Notes under the pieces: generated by a model
Database searches by the model: none
Told to the model about the DNA's origin: nothing
What the model saw: the letters and a program-made list of their open reading frames with translations, nothing else
Part shown: positions 9,122 through 18,397 of the stretch, in pieces
Layout of the letters: each line of letters begins with the position of its first letter
Numbering within the stretch: the stretch's first letter is position 1
Made by a program: the position numbers and the translations under genes
From: Labilithrix sp.
GTDB taxonomy: Bacteria > Myxococcota_A > Polyangia > Polyangiales > Polyangiaceae
Direction of reading: 5' to 3'
DNA length: 64,000 nt
Assembly: GCA_019637175.1 (NCBI GenBank)
Contig: JAHBWD010000028.1
Location: 38,004 to 102,003, forward strand

Positions 9122-10549
9122 ATGAGGCTCACGGTACGACTCGTCGTTTGGTTCTTTTTATGCGTCGTCTTTGCCGTCGGGATCAACGGATATTTGGCGG
9201 TGCGTAGCGAGCTCGAACGATTCGAGTCCGACGCCGCCGCCCGCCACGTCGTGATCGGCCTCGTGCTTCGCGCGGCATTTGCCGAGGTGATGGACACCGA
9301 CGGCGAGGCCCGCGCGGTCTCGGTGCTCGACTACACCGACAAGCACATTCGGCTCGTCGACATCCGCTGGGTGCACCTCGAAGTGGACGCCCCCGAGGAT
9401 CGGAAGCCGAACGCCCCCCTCGCCAAGCTCGCGCCGCTCCGCGCCGATCAGGAGGTGCACGACAAGGCCGACGGAAAGCTCTTCTCGTATGTCCCCGTGC
9501 ACATCGAGGGTCGCCCCCTCTCGGCCCTCGAGCTGTCGGCGTCGCTCGACGGAGAGCGAACGGTCGTGCGCGACGCGATCCTGCGCGAGGTGCGCGCCGT
9601 CGCCACCGTGGCGATCGCCGTCGGCATCGCGGCGGCCCTGCTCGGGATCTTCCTCGTCGGGCGTCCGATGCGACGGATCGTGGAGCACGCGCGGCGCATC
9701 GGAAAGGGCGATCTCTCGCCGATGCCCGCCTCTCCGCGCCGCGACGAGATCTCCGAGCTCGGACGCGAAATGAACGCGATGTGCGCGCAGCTCGCCGACG
9801 CTCAGGAAGCGAAGCTCGTCGCCCTCGATCAGCTCCGCCGGGCCGAGCGCCTCAGCACCGTCGGCAAGCTGGCCTCCGGCCTCGCTCACGAGCTGGGTAC
9901 CCCCCTCAACGTCATCACGCTGAGGGCGAAAGCCATCGCCCAGGGCCGCGCCGCCGGGCCGGGCGCCCAGGAGGCCGCCAAGAGCATCGGCGAGCAGACC
10001 TCCAAGATGACCAACCTCGTTCGCCAACTGCTCGATTTTGCACGAAGAAAGGCGCCTCATCGCGACGTCGTCAACGTCGAGGAGCTCGCCAAGCGAACGG
10101 CCGATCTCGTCGAGACCGTCGCCGCCAAGTCGAAGGTGCGCTTCGACGTGCGGGTCGGCGGCGGCGTTCCGAAAGTGCAGGGCGACGCGAGCCAGCTCGA
10201 ACAGGTGCTCACGAACCTCTTCGTCAACGCCATCCACGCGATGCCCGGGGGCGGAGCCATCCACGTGGCGACGACCTTGGTGACCAAGACGCCGCCGGCG
10301 GATCACGGCGGAAAGAAGGGCTCTTGGATCGAGATCTCGGTCCGAGACGAGGGCAACGGGATCACGGAAGAGACGCTGCCGCACATCTTCGAGCCGTTCT
10401 TCACGACGAAAGACGTGGGAGAAGGCACCGGTCTCGGGCTCGCCGTCTGCTATGGCATCGTCCGCGATCACGGGGGGTGGATTGACGTGAAGACCGCGGT
10501 CCGCGAAGGCACGACATTCGCCGTCTATCTCCCGAAGGAGCTTTCATGA
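9122..10549 (+). CDS. Sensor histidine kinase (HAMP-HisKA-HATPase)
   Basis: This 475-residue membrane histidine kinase has a first transmembrane helix (about 5-25), a periplasmic sensing region to about 155 and a second helix (about 160-182). HAMP, a HisKA domain with phospho-acceptor H256 in AHELGTPLNV, and a HATPase with the DEGNGI and GTGLGLAV boxes follow. The HELGTPLN H-box is typical of NtrB/ZraS-like kinases paired with sigma-54 activators. The next gene is exactly such a regulator and overlaps this one by ATGA, so the pair is a cognate two-component system. I took the ATG at 9122; a GTG at 9113 is also in frame. The signal is unknown. Confidence 0.93.
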   Translation: MRLTVRLVVWFFLCVVFAVGINGYLAVRSELERFESDAAARHVVIGLVLRAAFAEVMDTDGEARAVSVLDYTDKHIRLVDIRWVHLEVDAPEDRKPNAPLAKLAPLRADQEVHDKADGKLFSYVPVHIEGRPLSALELSASLDGERTVVRDAILREVRAVATVAIAVGIAAALLGIFLVGRPMRRIVEHARRIGKGDLSPMPASPRRDEISELGREMNAMCAQLADAQEAKLVALDQLRRAERLSTVGKLASGLAHELGTPLNVITLRAKAIAQGRAAGPGAQEAAKSIGEQTSKMTNLVRQLLDFARRKAPHRDVVNVEELAKRTADLVETVAAKSKVRFDVRVGGGVPKVQGDASQLEQVLTNLFVNAIHAMPGGGAIHVATTLVTKTPPADHGGKKGSWIEISVRDEGNGITEETLPHIFEPFFTTKDVGEGTGLGLAVCYGIVRDHGGWIDVKTAVREGTTFAVYLPKELS

Positions 10550-11898
10550 CGCGCGTTCTCTTCGTCGACGACGACCGTGCGATGTGCGAGGCGATGTCGT
10601 CCGAGCTCGAGGGCTACGGCCTCCAGGTCGCCTGGCGCTGCGCGGCCGACGAGGCCTTCGAGCTCATGACGCACGAGGAGTTCGACGTCGTCATCACCGA
10701 CCTCAACATGCGAGGAATGAACGGGATCGACCTCTGCCGCCGCGTGGCGGAGAACCGGCGCGACGTGCCGGTGATCGTCGTCACCGCGTTCGGCTCGCTC
10801 GAGACCGCGATCGCCACCATCCGCGCGGGCGCGTTCGACTTCATCACCAAGCCGTTCGACATCGAGGACATCCTCGTCGCCGTCGAGCGCGCGGTGCGGG
10901 ACCGATCGCTGCGGGAAGAAGTGCGGCGCCTGCAGACGGCGCTCGAGCGCCCCGCGGAAGACGCCGAGCTCGTCGGCAGCAGCTCGGTGATGCGGACCGT
11001 CCACGATCTCATCGCGCGCGTCGCCTCCTCCGACGTGGGCGTCCTCGTGACGGGCGAGAGCGGAACGGGCAAGGAGCTCGTGGCGCGCGCCATTCACCGC
11101 CGCGGGCCCACGCCCGCCGGCCCGTTCGTCGCGGTCAACTGCGCCGCGATCCCCGAGGCGCTGCTCGAGAGCGAGCTGTTCGGACACGCGAAAGGCGCCT
11201 TCACCGACGCCAAGCTCTCGCGGCGCGGCCTCTTCGCCGAGGCGCACGGCGGCACCCTCTTCCTCGACGAAATCGGCGAAATGCCGCTGGGAATGCAGGT
11301 GAAGCTCCTTCGCGCGCTCGACGAAAAGAGCGTGCGCCCGATCGGCGGCAACGTGGCCGTTCCGTTCGAAGCGCGCCTCGTCGCCGCGACCAACAAGAAC
11401 CTCGAAGCCGCGGTCGAAGAGAAGACGTTCCGCGAAGACCTGTACTACCGCATCCACGTCGTCCACATCGAGGTGCCGCCGCTGCGCGCGCGCGGCGGCG
11501 ACATCCTGGAGCTCGCGCAGTACTTTCTCCGCCGCTCGGCCGACCGACAGCGCAAGCCCGTCACGGGCATCTCGTCCGCAGTCGCCGAGCGATTCCTCGC
11601 CTACACCTGGCCGGGGAACGTGCGCGAGCTGCTCAACTGCGTCGAGCGCGCCGTCGCGCTCGCGCGCTTCGAAGAGATCAGCGTCGACGATCTGCCCGAT
11701 CGCATCCGCGCGTACAAACACACGCCTCTCGTCGTCGCGGCCGACGCCGACGAGCTCGTTCCGCTCGACGAGCTCGAACGACGCTACGTCGCGCGCGTGC
11801 TCGACGCCGTCGGAGGGAACAAGAGCAGCGCCGCGCGCGTCCTCGGGCTCGACCGTACGACGCTCTATCGCATGCTCGACCGCTTCGGTTTACGCTGA
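10546..11898 (+). CDS. NtrC-family sigma-54-dependent response regulator
   Basis: This 450-residue regulator has a receiver domain (residues 1-120, phospho-acceptor D52) and a sigma-54-interacting AAA+ domain with Walker A GESGTGKE (about 170-177). A Fis-type helix-turn-helix lies at the C-terminus (about 405-450). The sigma-54 contact loop reads GAFTDA (217-222) instead of the consensus GAFTGA. It should activate RpoN-dependent promoters when phosphorylated by the adjacent kinase. An AAGGAG site precedes the ATG, which overlaps the kinase stop. Targets are not evident; I did not find a convincing -24/-12 promoter in the neighbouring gaps by eye. Confidence 0.95.
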   Translation: MTRVLFVDDDRAMCEAMSSELEGYGLQVAWRCAADEAFELMTHEEFDVVITDLNMRGMNGIDLCRRVAENRRDVPVIVVTAFGSLETAIATIRAGAFDFITKPFDIEDILVAVERAVRDRSLREEVRRLQTALERPAEDAELVGSSSVMRTVHDLIARVASSDVGVLVTGESGTGKELVARAIHRRGPTPAGPFVAVNCAAIPEALLESELFGHAKGAFTDAKLSRRGLFAEAHGGTLFLDEIGEMPLGMQVKLLRALDEKSVRPIGGNVAVPFEARLVAATNKNLEAAVEEKTFREDLYYRIHVVHIEVPPLRARGGDILELAQYFLRRSADRQRKPVTGISSAVAERFLAYTWPGNVRELLNCVERAVALARFEEISVDDLPDRIRAYKHTPLVVAADADELVPLDELERRYVARVLDAVGGNKSSAARVLGLDRTTLYRMLDRFGLR

Positions 11899-12032
11899 CC
11901 GCACGCGAAAAATCCCTGTCACTGGTCACTACACGCGTCGCGACCTGTAACGATTCACCACATACGCGCCGCCGCGTGCCGAAGAAAGATCCGTTGTGAA
12001 GCAAGCGCGCCACCGCCCATCCTCGGGCGCTG

Positions 12033-12497
12033 GTGGTCCGCGCGTTGCTACGGCTCGCCCTCGTGCATCGGGTCGCATCCCCGCCTCCTGCACTCCCGAC
12101 GTCCTCGGCGCTTCGGAGTCGCCTATCCCCCAGGCGGCTCTTGCTCGCCGAGGACGATCGGGATCTTCGCGAGCTGCTCTCGGGCGTGCTGCGATCCGAC
12201 GGCGCGTCGGTGGTCGCGGTCACGAACGGACGCGAAGCGCTCGAAGAAATCCAGCGCGAGGGGAGCGACTTCGACGCGGTCGTCCTCGACAACCGGATGC
12301 CCGTCATGACGGGCCTCGAGGTCCTTCGCGCCGCGCGGAGCGCGGGCTCGACCGTGCCCGTCGTCCTCATCACGAGCTTCCTCGACCACGAGCTCGTCGA
12401 TCGCGCGATCGCCCTCGGGGTCGCGACCGTCATCGACAAGCCGTTCGACGCGGAGCAGCTGCGCGAGGTCATCGCCAAGCTCGCGTGCCCGGCGTGA
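12033..12497 (+). CDS. Single-domain response regulator (receiver)
   Basis: This is essentially one receiver domain preceded by about 35 residues of low-complexity N-terminal extension. The acidic pocket LAEDD, phospho-acceptor D86 (VVLDNRMP), the Thr/Ser switch (LITS) and the conserved Lys (IDKPFD) are all present, so it should be phosphorylatable. There is no output domain, so it may act as a phosphate sink, a relay or a protein-protein switch. It follows the NtrC-type regulator after 134 bp and could be part of the same pathway. The GTG start at 12033 is uncertain because the extension is not conserved-looking. Confidence 0.82.
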   Translation: MVRALLRLALVHRVASPPPALPTSSALRSRLSPRRLLLAEDDRDLRELLSGVLRSDGASVVAVTNGREALEEIQREGSDFDAVVLDNRMPVMTGLEVLRAARSAGSTVPVVLITSFLDHELVDRAIALGVATVIDKPFDAEQLREVIAKLACPA

Positions 12498-12568
12498 TCC
12501 GGGTCAAGAGCAGAGGGCACACGCTCGTCGTCAACCTCGCCAGGTCCACGGCCAGGCGGGATCGCGGC

Positions 12569-15235
12569 TCAGTGCAGCGGCCGACGCTTCGCCATCAAGT
12601 GGAGGAGCGAGGGCAAGAAGAGCAGGGCGCCGAACAGGCACGCGACCTCGCCCACCATCGCGAGGCGCCCGAACGACTGGAGCGCCTGGTTGTCGGCGAG
12701 GATGAGTGAGCCGTAGCCGATGGTCGTCGTGTAGCTGCAGAGCACGACGGCTCCGAGGTGCAGCTTCACCGCCTGCGTGACGTCGCCGCCGAGCAGGCGC
12801 GAGCGATCGTAGATGTTGAACGGATACTCCGATCCGATGCCGAACGTGATCGGCAGCGCGATGAAGTTCAAGAAGTTGAGCTTCTCGCCCGACGCGTTCG
12901 CGATGCCGAGCATCCACACGACGCCGAGGATGAGCGCGAGGAGGACGGCGACCGTCCCGCGCCGATTGCTCGTCGCCAACATCACGACGACCGCGACCGC
13001 GGCGAACGACGCGAACGTCGCGATCGGTCCGTCGCGCTCCATGGAGCGGATCATCTCGGCGAAGATCGTCGAGCGGCTCGCCGTCTGGACGACCGTGCCG
13101 TCGTCGAGCTGCACGTTGTCGGTCGTCTTCGCGATCCGGAGCAGGTTGTGTCCGTCGGAGAGCGAGATCTCCTTGTACTTGACGTAGAGCACCGTCCCGA
13201 CGGTGCCGTCGCGCTCCTCGAAGCGCCGGCGGAGGAGGCCGGGCACGTCTTCCGCCGTCAAGACGCGCAGACGGTCGGGCGGCCGGATCTCCTCGACGCG
13301 CTTGCGCTCGTCGTCGTCGAGATCGTGCATCACGCGCGGCGTGAGGCGCTCGCGGATGCGCTCGAGGACGGCGAGCTTGTCTTTCTGCTCCTGGGCCGTG
13401 CCCGGCAGCAGATCCGCGATCGTCGAGATCTCGGCGATGAGCGTGCCCTCGCGATCGGCGGCGTCGTTGGCGAGGATCTTCGCCTTGAGCGCGGGGACCT
13501 GATCGGCGCGATCGGCGAGCATGAGCGCGCCCGCCATGTTCATCTTGCCGCCGAACACCTGCTCGGCCTTGTTGGACCACTCCCCTGCTCCGCCGTGCTT
13601 CGAGGCGCGAGAGCCGAGCTTGGAGAAGTTGTACTCCCAGGGGTCCTTGAGGAACGTGGGCAGCCGCCAGACGGCGAACACCGTGAGCACGACGGCGATG
13701 CCGACGAAGATCTTCGGGTTCCGCTCGGTGAGGTTGCCCACGAAGCGCGAGATCGATCCTCGGCTGCCGTCGCCCTCGAGCACCGGAGGCGGCTGGCGGA
13801 ACCCCGGCGGCAGGCGCTCTTGGAGCGCCTCGAGCAAGACGATCATCGCCGGCATGACGGGGATCATCGCGATCCACACGAGGAGCATCCCGACGAAGCC
13901 GATGGTGCCGAACTGGCTGAAGCCGCGGAACCGCGTGATCGTGAGCGAGCCGTACGCGATCGAGGCGACGCTCGCGCCGACGAGCTCGGCGCGGAAGGCG
14001 TTGAAGACGGCCTCTCGGCGCGCCACGTCGGGCACCATGCCGCGAGCCCGGAACTCGCGGTAGCGAGAGTAGAGGACGATCGGGTAGTTGACGCCGTTGC
14101 CGAGGATGATCGCGCCGAGGAAGGCGCCCGACGTGTTGACGAAGCCGTAGCGATAGGTCGCGAAGGCGTAGGCGCAGCCGATGCCGAAGAGCGGCGGGAA
14201 CCCGACGAGCGGGATCGACCACATCGATCGATAGAAGTAGGCGATGCCGCCGAGGATGAGCACCATCGCGACGCCCGTCGCGATCGCCGCTTCACCGAGC
14301 AGCGACTCCTTCTCCGCCACCGCGTTGGGGATGTCGCCGGCGTAGCCGACCTTCATCGCGGCGTGGAACTTCGCGGGATCCGTCCGCGCGACGTGATCTT
14401 TGACGCGCGCGAGGAGCGCGTCGCCGCCTGCGTCGCCGGTGCCGTTCGTGTTCGACACGATGCGGAGGCCGAGCATCGTTCCGTCAGGGGCGGCGAAGTA
14501 CCCCGTCGGAAAGTCGTCGTGCTTCTTCGAGCGCGCGTCCCACTTCTCGCGGTGCTCGTCGAGACCGAGCGCGGACTTCTTCTTCTCCTTCTTCGGCGGC
14601 GCCGCGGCGTTCGGCGCCGGGCTCTCGCCTGGCTCGCCCGGCGCGGCGCTCGGAGACGGGCTCGGCGCCGGAGGCGGCTCGTCGGGCGCCTCGAGATCTT
14701 CGACGAGGCCGCTGCGGATCGCGATCTGGTTGTCGAGCGTGTGATCGGCGTCCTCGAGCTCGGGGAGATCGGCGTAGAGCCACTTGTTGTCTTCGAAGAA
14801 CTGTCGAACGTCTTTCGTTCCGCGCTCGATGATGCCGACGAGATCGGGCCCGCACTTCTTGCGGCACGCGTCGTCGGCGCACGCGGCGACGCACGCCTTG
14901 CGCGTGGCTTCCTCTCGTTCGAGGTCGTCGGCGAGCGCGTCGATGAAGCGCTCGTTCGCGGCGCGCTCCGGAGACTCCGCGATCACGACGAGCGTGGCGC
15001 CTCCGCCGACGCGGCCGAGCTGATGCTCGAACGCCTTGAATCCCGGGCTGTCTCGCGGCAAGAGCTCGAGAAAGTCGGACCGGAGCTCGAGCTTCGTCGC
15101 GTACGTCCACGACGCCGCCATGACGGCGAGGGCGATGCCGAGGACGAGAAACGGGTATTGGCCGCCGATGTCGACGAGGCGGCCCACGGCGTGCGTGAAG
15201 GCTTCTCCGGCGCGGCGTCGCATCGATCGAAACAT
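12569..15235 (-). CDS. MMPL/RND-family transporter
   Basis: This large (888-residue) membrane protein has the RND/MMPL plan. It has one N-terminal helix, a large periplasmic loop, about five helices, a second large loop and about five helices at the C-terminus. The first loop carries a Cys cluster (C-x3-C-x4-C-x3-C near residues 110-130) and a Pro/Ala/Lys-rich insert (about 190-230). Helices with VNYPIVLYSRYRE and GIGSEYPFNIYDRSR resemble the proton-relay helices of hopanoid- and lipid-exporting MMPL proteins. It probably exports a lipid or hydrophobic molecule. I took the ATG at 15235; a GTG at 15244 is also in frame. It converges with the receiver gene. Confidence 0.9.
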   Translation of the reverse strand: MFRSMRRRAGEAFTHAVGRLVDIGGQYPFLVLGIALAVMAASWTYATKLELRSDFLELLPRDSPGFKAFEHQLGRVGGGATLVVIAESPERAANERFIDALADDLEREEATRKACVAACADDACRKKCGPDLVGIIERGTKDVRQFFEDNKWLYADLPELEDADHTLDNQIAIRSGLVEDLEAPDEPPPAPSPSPSAAPGEPGESPAPNAAAPPKKEKKKSALGLDEHREKWDARSKKHDDFPTGYFAAPDGTMLGLRIVSNTNGTGDAGGDALLARVKDHVARTDPAKFHAAMKVGYAGDIPNAVAEKESLLGEAAIATGVAMVLILGGIAYFYRSMWSIPLVGFPPLFGIGCAYAFATYRYGFVNTSGAFLGAIILGNGVNYPIVLYSRYREFRARGMVPDVARREAVFNAFRAELVGASVASIAYGSLTITRFRGFSQFGTIGFVGMLLVWIAMIPVMPAMIVLLEALQERLPPGFRQPPPVLEGDGSRGSISRFVGNLTERNPKIFVGIAVVLTVFAVWRLPTFLKDPWEYNFSKLGSRASKHGGAGEWSNKAEQVFGGKMNMAGALMLADRADQVPALKAKILANDAADREGTLIAEISTIADLLPGTAQEQKDKLAVLERIRERLTPRVMHDLDDDERKRVEEIRPPDRLRVLTAEDVPGLLRRRFEERDGTVGTVLYVKYKEISLSDGHNLLRIAKTTDNVQLDDGTVVQTASRSTIFAEMIRSMERDGPIATFASFAAVAVVVMLATSNRRGTVAVLLALILGVVWMLGIANASGEKLNFLNFIALPITFGIGSEYPFNIYDRSRLLGGDVTQAVKLHLGAVVLCSYTTTIGYGSLILADNQALQSFGRLAMVGEVACLFGALLFLPSLLHLMAKRRPLH

Positions 15236-15423
15236 GAGGGTCACGTCAGCGCGCTCGAGCTTCGTGGGAGGCGGGCGGCGGGCACCAGGTACGGAACTCT
15301 AGGAGGTGGCGCATCGGGTGGCAACGCCGTTACGGCGAGCGCTCGGGAGCGTTGCATATGACCACGCCGCGCGTGCTTGACCGGGAGCGCGTTCGCTGAT
15401 CCCGACGACCTCCGCTTCGATGC

Positions 15424-16257
15424 TCATCTCTCGACCCGCACGAAATCGAACCACGTCGCCGCCCAAAAGCTCATCGTCTTTCCGTCGGCGCCGAAGCTCA
15501 CGCGCTCGGCAGACGCGGCGCCGGGTGCAGCTTCGAATTCCAGGCGCACCTCGAAGTCGCAGCCGCTCGTCATCGCGACCGACGCACGCCCACGTTCGGC
15601 GGGATTCGTCGATCGAACGAGACGACTGCCATGCACGTCGCGCAGGTAGGCGAAGTGAAGCTCGTCGTCTTGCGTGTAGATCTCGATGCCGCCGGCACCA
15701 TGGTCACCACCCCACTCGCCGCTACCAGGCGGTTGCCGTGGACTCTCGCAGAAGAGCCATTTCCCGTTCAAGCGACGTATCACCGCCCGCGAGAGCTCGA
15801 CATGATCAGAATCGGCCGGGAGCAGTTGGCAGACCTTGTTCGCGTCGACGCAACGAGAACCGTCTGCGCTGCATCGCGCGCGAACACGGGATGCAGAATC
15901 CTCGAGCTCGAACCGTGTGCACTCGTGAAGGGGATCGATCGCGCACAATCGTTCGAAAGCACGCCGGGCCGATCCGAGGTTCGCACATGCAGTCTTGCAG
16001 TCGCCCGCCGCAGCGATCCCCTCTCGAGCGCGCTCGAAGTCATCGCGTGCAGCGGCAGTCACCGGCTCTCGAGGACCGACTGCAGGGGCGGGACAGCGCC
16101 CTGCGCTCGCCGTGGCCGGCGTCCTCGAAGAAGAACCAGGAGCGGTCTCCGCGGCGGGCGTACTCGAAGAAGAAGCGCTCGGCCCTCCCCGACACGCCGA
16201 CACGGCGATGACGATACTGAGGGCACACCCTGCCCATGAGGCAGCCTCCACTCTCAT
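15424..16257 (-). CDS. Hypothetical Cys-rich lipoprotein
   Basis: This 277-residue protein has a lipoprotein signal ending AVSAC and then a Ser/Thr/Ala-rich linker. A Cys-rich helical segment (about 80-140, with CKTAC and several isolated Cys likely paired in disulfides) follows, and then a beta-rich C-terminal domain. I do not recognise the domain. It is the most downstream of three leftward lipoprotein genes (16257, 17027, 18272 starts), separated by about 100 and 75 bp, which may or may not share a promoter. Periplasmic or surface location is inferred from the signal. Confidence 0.72.
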   Translation of the reverse strand: MRVEAASWAGCALSIVIAVSACRGGPSASSSSTPAAETAPGSSSRTPATASAGRCPAPAVGPREPVTAAARDDFERAREGIAAAGDCKTACANLGSARRAFERLCAIDPLHECTRFELEDSASRVRARCSADGSRCVDANKVCQLLPADSDHVELSRAVIRRLNGKWLFCESPRQPPGSGEWGGDHGAGGIEIYTQDDELHFAYLRDVHGSRLVRSTNPAERGRASVAMTSGCDFEVRLEFEAAPGAASAERVSFGADGKTMSFWAATWFDFVRVER

Positions 16258-16358
16258 TGGGTTCACGCCAATAGCACGTTCGAGGATCGAGGCGGGCGTC
16301 GGGCGACGCCCACCCGAACGAGCTCGCGATGAGCTGGGCACGGCGACCGTCTGATCGC

Positions 16359-17027
16359 TCATGGATACGCGGGGGACCGCGCGCGCACGGCGCCGGCTTC
16401 GCGCTCGATCGCCGCTCGGTCGAGCGCGCCGGTGCCGGCGAACACGATCTCCATCGTGCGCGCGTCGACCATGATCACCGCGGGCAGCGCGGCGAGGTCG
16501 AAGGCTCGAGCGAAGCCTGCGACTCCGGCGGGATCGAGGAGCGCCCACGAGGCGCCTCGCGTCGAACGCCACCGATCGAGATCCGCGTCGGTCGACGGCG
16601 TGCCCGCTGGGGTGCCGTGGACGAGGACGCCGACGATCGCGACGCGAGGCGGCGGCGCCGCTTCGAGCTCGTCGAGCATCTGCGCGGAGAGGCCCTCCCA
16701 GAGTCCGCCCACCACGAAGACGGCGAGATCGTGACGCGCGCCGTCGGGATCGTAGACGACGTCGATCGACACGGGCTGCATCGTGCGCGAGCCTGGCGCG
16801 TAACCTCGAAGCGAGAGGTCGGGGATGATCTGGCCCCGTCGCGCGCCGATGCGGGGCTGCCAGCCGAGGTTCTCCGTCGGATACGCGGGCGCGGCGTCGA
16901 CGCCGCCGTCCGAGGAGGATCCCGACTGCGCCGCCCCGTCGCCCGGAGGTGACGAGGAGCAACCGAGGACGAAGGCCGCGAGGACGAAGGCCGCGAGGAC
17001 AAGACGACGAACGTAACGAGCGTGCAT
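16359..17027 (-). CDS. Lipoprotein with thioredoxin-like fold, no CxxC
   Basis: This 222-residue lipoprotein (signal ending FVLGC) has a C-terminal part that reads like a TlpA/AhpC-TSA thioredoxin fold. It contains the strand DLAVFVVGGLWE, a helix, VAIVGVLVHG, and the cis-Pro-like LPAVIMVD. The active-site CxxC is replaced by GGLW, so it cannot be a thiol oxidoreductase. It may be a binding or scaffold version of the fold. The N-terminal linker is rich in Ser/Gly/Asp. Neighbours are unrelated lipoproteins. The fold assignment is by motif impression only. Confidence 0.7.
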   Translation of the reverse strand: MHARYVRRLVLAAFVLAAFVLGCSSSPPGDGAAQSGSSSDGGVDAAPAYPTENLGWQPRIGARRGQIIPDLSLRGYAPGSRTMQPVSIDVVYDPDGARHDLAVFVVGGLWEGLSAQMLDELEAAPPPRVAIVGVLVHGTPAGTPSTDADLDRWRSTRGASWALLDPAGVAGFARAFDLAALPAVIMVDARTMEIVFAGTGALDRAAIEREAGAVRARSPAYP

Positions 17028-17102
17028 GGTCTCGCGGTAGTCGCCGGATGACCGCGCGTGTGAAGGGCCTCGATTCTTTTTTCTCGGGGTCGCGCGCGGC
17101 GG

Positions 17103-18272
17103 TCACTTCTCGAGGCGCCACACCTCGCCGCCGCCGGCGCCGGTCGACCAGAACAGCGAGCTCGAATTCTGCGCGAGCGACGAGAGCTGCTTGTTCGCGT
17201 GCGCGACGATCGTCGCCGCGCCGCCGCTCTTCGGGAGGCGGCGAATCGGCCAAGGCTCGTAATAGTCGCCGACGTAGACGTGGGTCGCGTCGACGACGAT
17301 CCACGACGGACCGTGCATCCCACCCGCGAGCACCGTGAGCGCCGTCCCGTTGACGAGGACGCGGCTCACGTGGTTGTCGAACACCGACGCGAAGTAGAGG
17401 TAGCCGTTGTCGTGCGTGAGGTTCACCGGCGCGCGGCCGCCGTCGACGGGGCCGAGGTCGAGGAGCACCCGCCCACCGTCGCCGACGAATTCCGCGACGT
17501 GGATCGCGGGCGGCGCGTACGTGTGGGTCCAGTAGGCCGCTTTGTCGTCGACGGTGACGCCGGTGCTCGAGACCGTGTTCGCCCCGCCGAGCACGCGGTA
17601 ACCGCTCCCGTCGGTGCGAGCGCGCGCGCAGCTCTCCGTCGGATCCGTCTGGACCCAGTAGGCATACCCACCCTTCAGAGCGAGCCCGTCGAGGTTCCGC
17701 AGCCCCGGCGAAAGCGTGATGCGATCGACGGCGCCCGCGCCGCAGCCCGCGAGCGGGCACGAGTAGACGTGCCCGTCGGGGTTGCCGCTCCCGTACTTCC
17801 CTTGCGCGCCGATGACGAGCTTGCTGCCGTCGATGGCGAGGAACATCGGGTTGTCGAGATCCGTCGCCACGACGGTCGCCGACGCCGCGCAGCCGCCGGC
17901 GATCGGACAGCGCACGACCGTGCCGTCCATGTTGTACGTCCCACCGGTGCTCGTCCCGTAGGTCGAGAAGTAGACGTCGGCTTCGTTGGCGGCGACGGCG
18001 AGGACGTGGCCATAGCCGGTCGCGACGAGGACCGGGGGCCCCGCCTCCTTCGCCGCGTCGGAGCCGGCATCGGAGAGCGCATCGTCCGTGGCGTCGACGG
18101 CGCCGGCGTCCGTCGACGAAGCGCCGTCCACCTGCGCTCCGTCCACGGGCGTGTCGTCGAGCGACGCGTCGAGGTCCGCTCCGACGGGCGGCGTGTCTTC
18201 CGACGCGGCGATGCACGCGGCGACGGAGCCCATCGAAGAGACGACGAGGAGCACGATTCGCGCGCGGCTCAT
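17103..18272 (-). CDS. Secreted/lipoprotein beta-propeller-like protein
   Basis: This 389-residue protein has a signal peptide ending SVAAC (lipobox-like), then an Asp/Ala-rich low-complexity linker of about 65 residues. A repeated beta-strand domain then runs to the end. Repeats of the type 'LDGLALKGGYAYW', 'VTVDDKAAYWTHT' and 'DATHVYVGDY' are typical of bacterial six- or seven-bladed propellers (YVTN/DUF5050-like) common in myxobacteria. The role is probably binding rather than catalysis. I chose the ATG at 18272; a start at 18299 would add nine residues. The gene diverges from the Nudix gene. Confidence 0.78.
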   Translation of the reverse strand: MSRARIVLLVVSSMGSVAACIAASEDTPPVGADLDASLDDTPVDGAQVDGASSTDAGAVDATDDALSDAGSDAAKEAGPPVLVATGYGHVLAVAANEADVYFSTYGTSTGGTYNMDGTVVRCPIAGGCAASATVVATDLDNPMFLAIDGSKLVIGAQGKYGSGNPDGHVYSCPLAGCGAGAVDRITLSPGLRNLDGLALKGGYAYWVQTDPTESCARARTDGSGYRVLGGANTVSSTGVTVDDKAAYWTHTYAPPAIHVAEFVGDGGRVLLDLGPVDGGRAPVNLTHDNGYLYFASVFDNHVSRVLVNGTALTVLAGGMHGPSWIVVDATHVYVGDYYEPWPIRRLPKSGGAATIVAHANKQLSSLAQNSSSLFWSTGAGGGEVWRLEK

Positions 18273-18397
18273 GGATCGAGAGTAGAGGACGCCCGTCACC
18301 GCGCAAGACGGACGGCCGTAGAAGCCTCCGCGCGAGGCGTCCGCTCGACGTCGCAGCGGCGCGCGCTACACTGATCGGCCGCGATGGAGCATCGACG

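Noticed and set aside
12011..12038. Imperfect stem around CCACCGCCC and GGGCGCTGGTGG
   Set aside because: Needs a three-base bulge; no T-run, so not a credible terminator.
15321..15355. 7-bp inverted repeat GCAACGC/GCGTTGC upstream of the MMPL gene
   Set aside because: Short arms with a 21-base loop; expected by chance at this GC content.
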